DNA from: Odontocerum albicorne
Lineage: Eukaryota > Arthropoda > Insecta > Trichoptera > Odontoceridae
Assembly (NCBI GenBank): GCA_949825065.1
Contig: OX463862.1
Location: 18,779,118-18,843,117 of the forward strand
Length of the DNA stretch: 64,000 bases
Direction of reading: 5' to 3'
Position 1 is the stretch's first letter, and every line of letters starts with the position of its first letter. Below, in pieces: positions 62,935 to 64,000 of this stretch. A model generated the notes under the pieces. The model ran no database searches. It was given only the letters and a program-made list of their open reading frames with translations, and was not told where the DNA came from. Both the position numbers and the translations under genes were made by a program.

Positions 62935-63790
62935 TTCATTTATTTATATATGTGTATGACAAGAAATTTTACAAATACGCGATTTGGGAAAAAAGAACAC
63001 ATAATTTAATGTGGACACACATTTTTATGGATCTGGGTGTGTTGCCTTTCATTAGTAAACTAGGCTTTTACCTGTATCTTACTGCGGACATATAACATTG
63101 AAAAATAAATTGATATTTCTGTCCGATTGTTGATTATACAATATCTCGTCGCATAATCTCATTCACTCGGTAAACAGTGACACTTTATTACATGTGTATG
63201 TATTGAGCAAATGAAACCACACACACTTCATCACAGACCCAAAAGTCCATCTCATAATGTGCCGCAAATAATCACCAAAAACACATAATATTCAATAGTT
63301 CACACAAACCTTTGCTACAAGTCATTTTTCCTACAAGCCCAAGTATTCAAACTCCTGCTGCAAAAACTACCACGCTCAAATCGACTGCCTAAATATTTTA
63401 CCCCATTTTGCCTTTATTGAATTCGGCATCCCATTGTATATCATGGGAACCAAATACGCATATTGCCCTTGCGTAAAAAATGTTCTAGCTCGAGGGATGG
63501 TGAATATTTGATCAGTTGCCATGCGTATCATATGTCTCTGTTGAGTTTGCATTTTTCTTTTTTCTTGATAGTTATGCCAGAGAATGGATTTGAAATGTGC
63601 GAGTAAGTTGATTACATTAAGGACCCGATACTCCCTGAAAAGCTCAGCTGTGGGATTCCGGACAGGAAGTTTTGGAAACCAGCAGTATGTGCTTCCGTAT
63701 AAAAATGCATTCCCCCAAACCAATATACCATTTTATATTTGATCATATTGTAAACAAACTATATTTCAAGAAACACCTGCTGATAATAAT
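62935..63790 (-). pseudogene. LINE group E, C-terminal coding region and 3' UTR
   Basis: The minus-strand frame from 63723 is open for 115 residues: YGSTYCWFPKLPVRNPTAEL, FREYRVLNVINLLAHFKSIL, FTIPRARTFFTQGQYAYLVP and YNGMPNSIKAKWGKIFRQSI. The PRA...........Y..P..YN.LP..IK......F... pattern is the C-terminus of CR1/jockey-type elements. The 3' UTR (62935-63370) matches copies at 11.2, 16.0 and 52.8 kb. Confidence 0.82.
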
Positions 63791-63794
63791 TGGT

Positions 63795-64000
63795 TTAGCA
63801 GAATCTCTGTTTATTTGTATCCTTTATATAAATACGAACCAATAAAACAGTAATAAAGAAAGAAAATGTCAAGCATTTCACCTCTCAATGAAATACTCCC
63901 CTTGCGTCAATAGAACACACCCCTTTCCTATTAAACGTAACACTAGTTAGACCTGAATATTGATCACTCTCGTAACAAACGTAGATTCCACCTAAGAAAG
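63795..64000. other. Unassigned DNA at window end
   Basis: Nothing recognised. Confidence 0.3.

Overview
The window is AT-rich (roughly two thirds A+T by eye), non-coding insect-like nuclear DNA. I find no intact host gene, no functional tRNA or rRNA, and no operon structure. Almost everything I can name is the debris of transposable elements plus tandem repeats. The element mix is several non-LTR retrotransposon lineages, IS630/Tc1/mariner, Tigger/pogo and hAT transposons, a tRNA-derived SINE and foldback elements. It suggests an arthropod, most likely an insect, and a lepidopteran would fit the LINE types; that placement is inference. With no ordinary exons seen, this is either an intergenic desert or a very long intron.

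Layout. 1-2 kb: SINE, 47-bp, 33-bp and 44-bp tandem arrays. 2.1-6.2 kb: palindromic retroposon copy, then fragments of three non-LTR lineages. 7.86-8.8 kb: mariner with 20-bp inverted repeats, internally deleted. 9-20 kb: repeat B, LINE 3' ends, palindromic retroposons, SINEs. 20-26 kb: nested repeat B/palindromic element, a SINE and a 32-bp minisatellite. 25.9-27.8 kb: a 249-bp MITE, a CG-rich segment, and a foldback MITE inside repeat B. 28-34 kb: tandem repeats and LINE pseudogenes. 35.1-37 kb: a complete non-autonomous hAT with perfect 8-bp target duplication, then a 561-bp mariner-type element. 37-48 kb: LINE scraps, a SINE, a diverged duplicated repeat, a 35-bp minisatellite. 49-55 kb: tandem hairpin units, LINE fragments, SINE pieces. 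55-64 kb: LINE pieces, 30-bp and 33-bp minisatellites, a Tigger relic inside a reverse-transcriptase relic, a 396-bp mariner-type MITE, and the 3' end of another LINE.

How the parts relate. The LINEs supply retroposition machinery, and the SINE and the palindromic element look like candidate passengers on it; short direct repeats flank several copies. The DNA transposons are all defective and would need transposase from elsewhere. Nested insertions (palindromic element in B, foldback MITE in B, Tigger in a LINE) give a relative order of activity.

The two observations I find most unusual are: (1) the octamer TACTCGTA/TACGAGTA is strongly over-represented, and in two places where a sister copy can be compared it is exactly a 6-bp insertion that duplicates a TA, which looks like a transposon excision footprint from a family not seen in the window; (2) a retroposon-like family whose body is a nearly complete ~100-bp-arm palindrome with a conserved 3' tail, flanked by 11-12-bp direct repeats. 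All calls were made by eye, without alignment tools.
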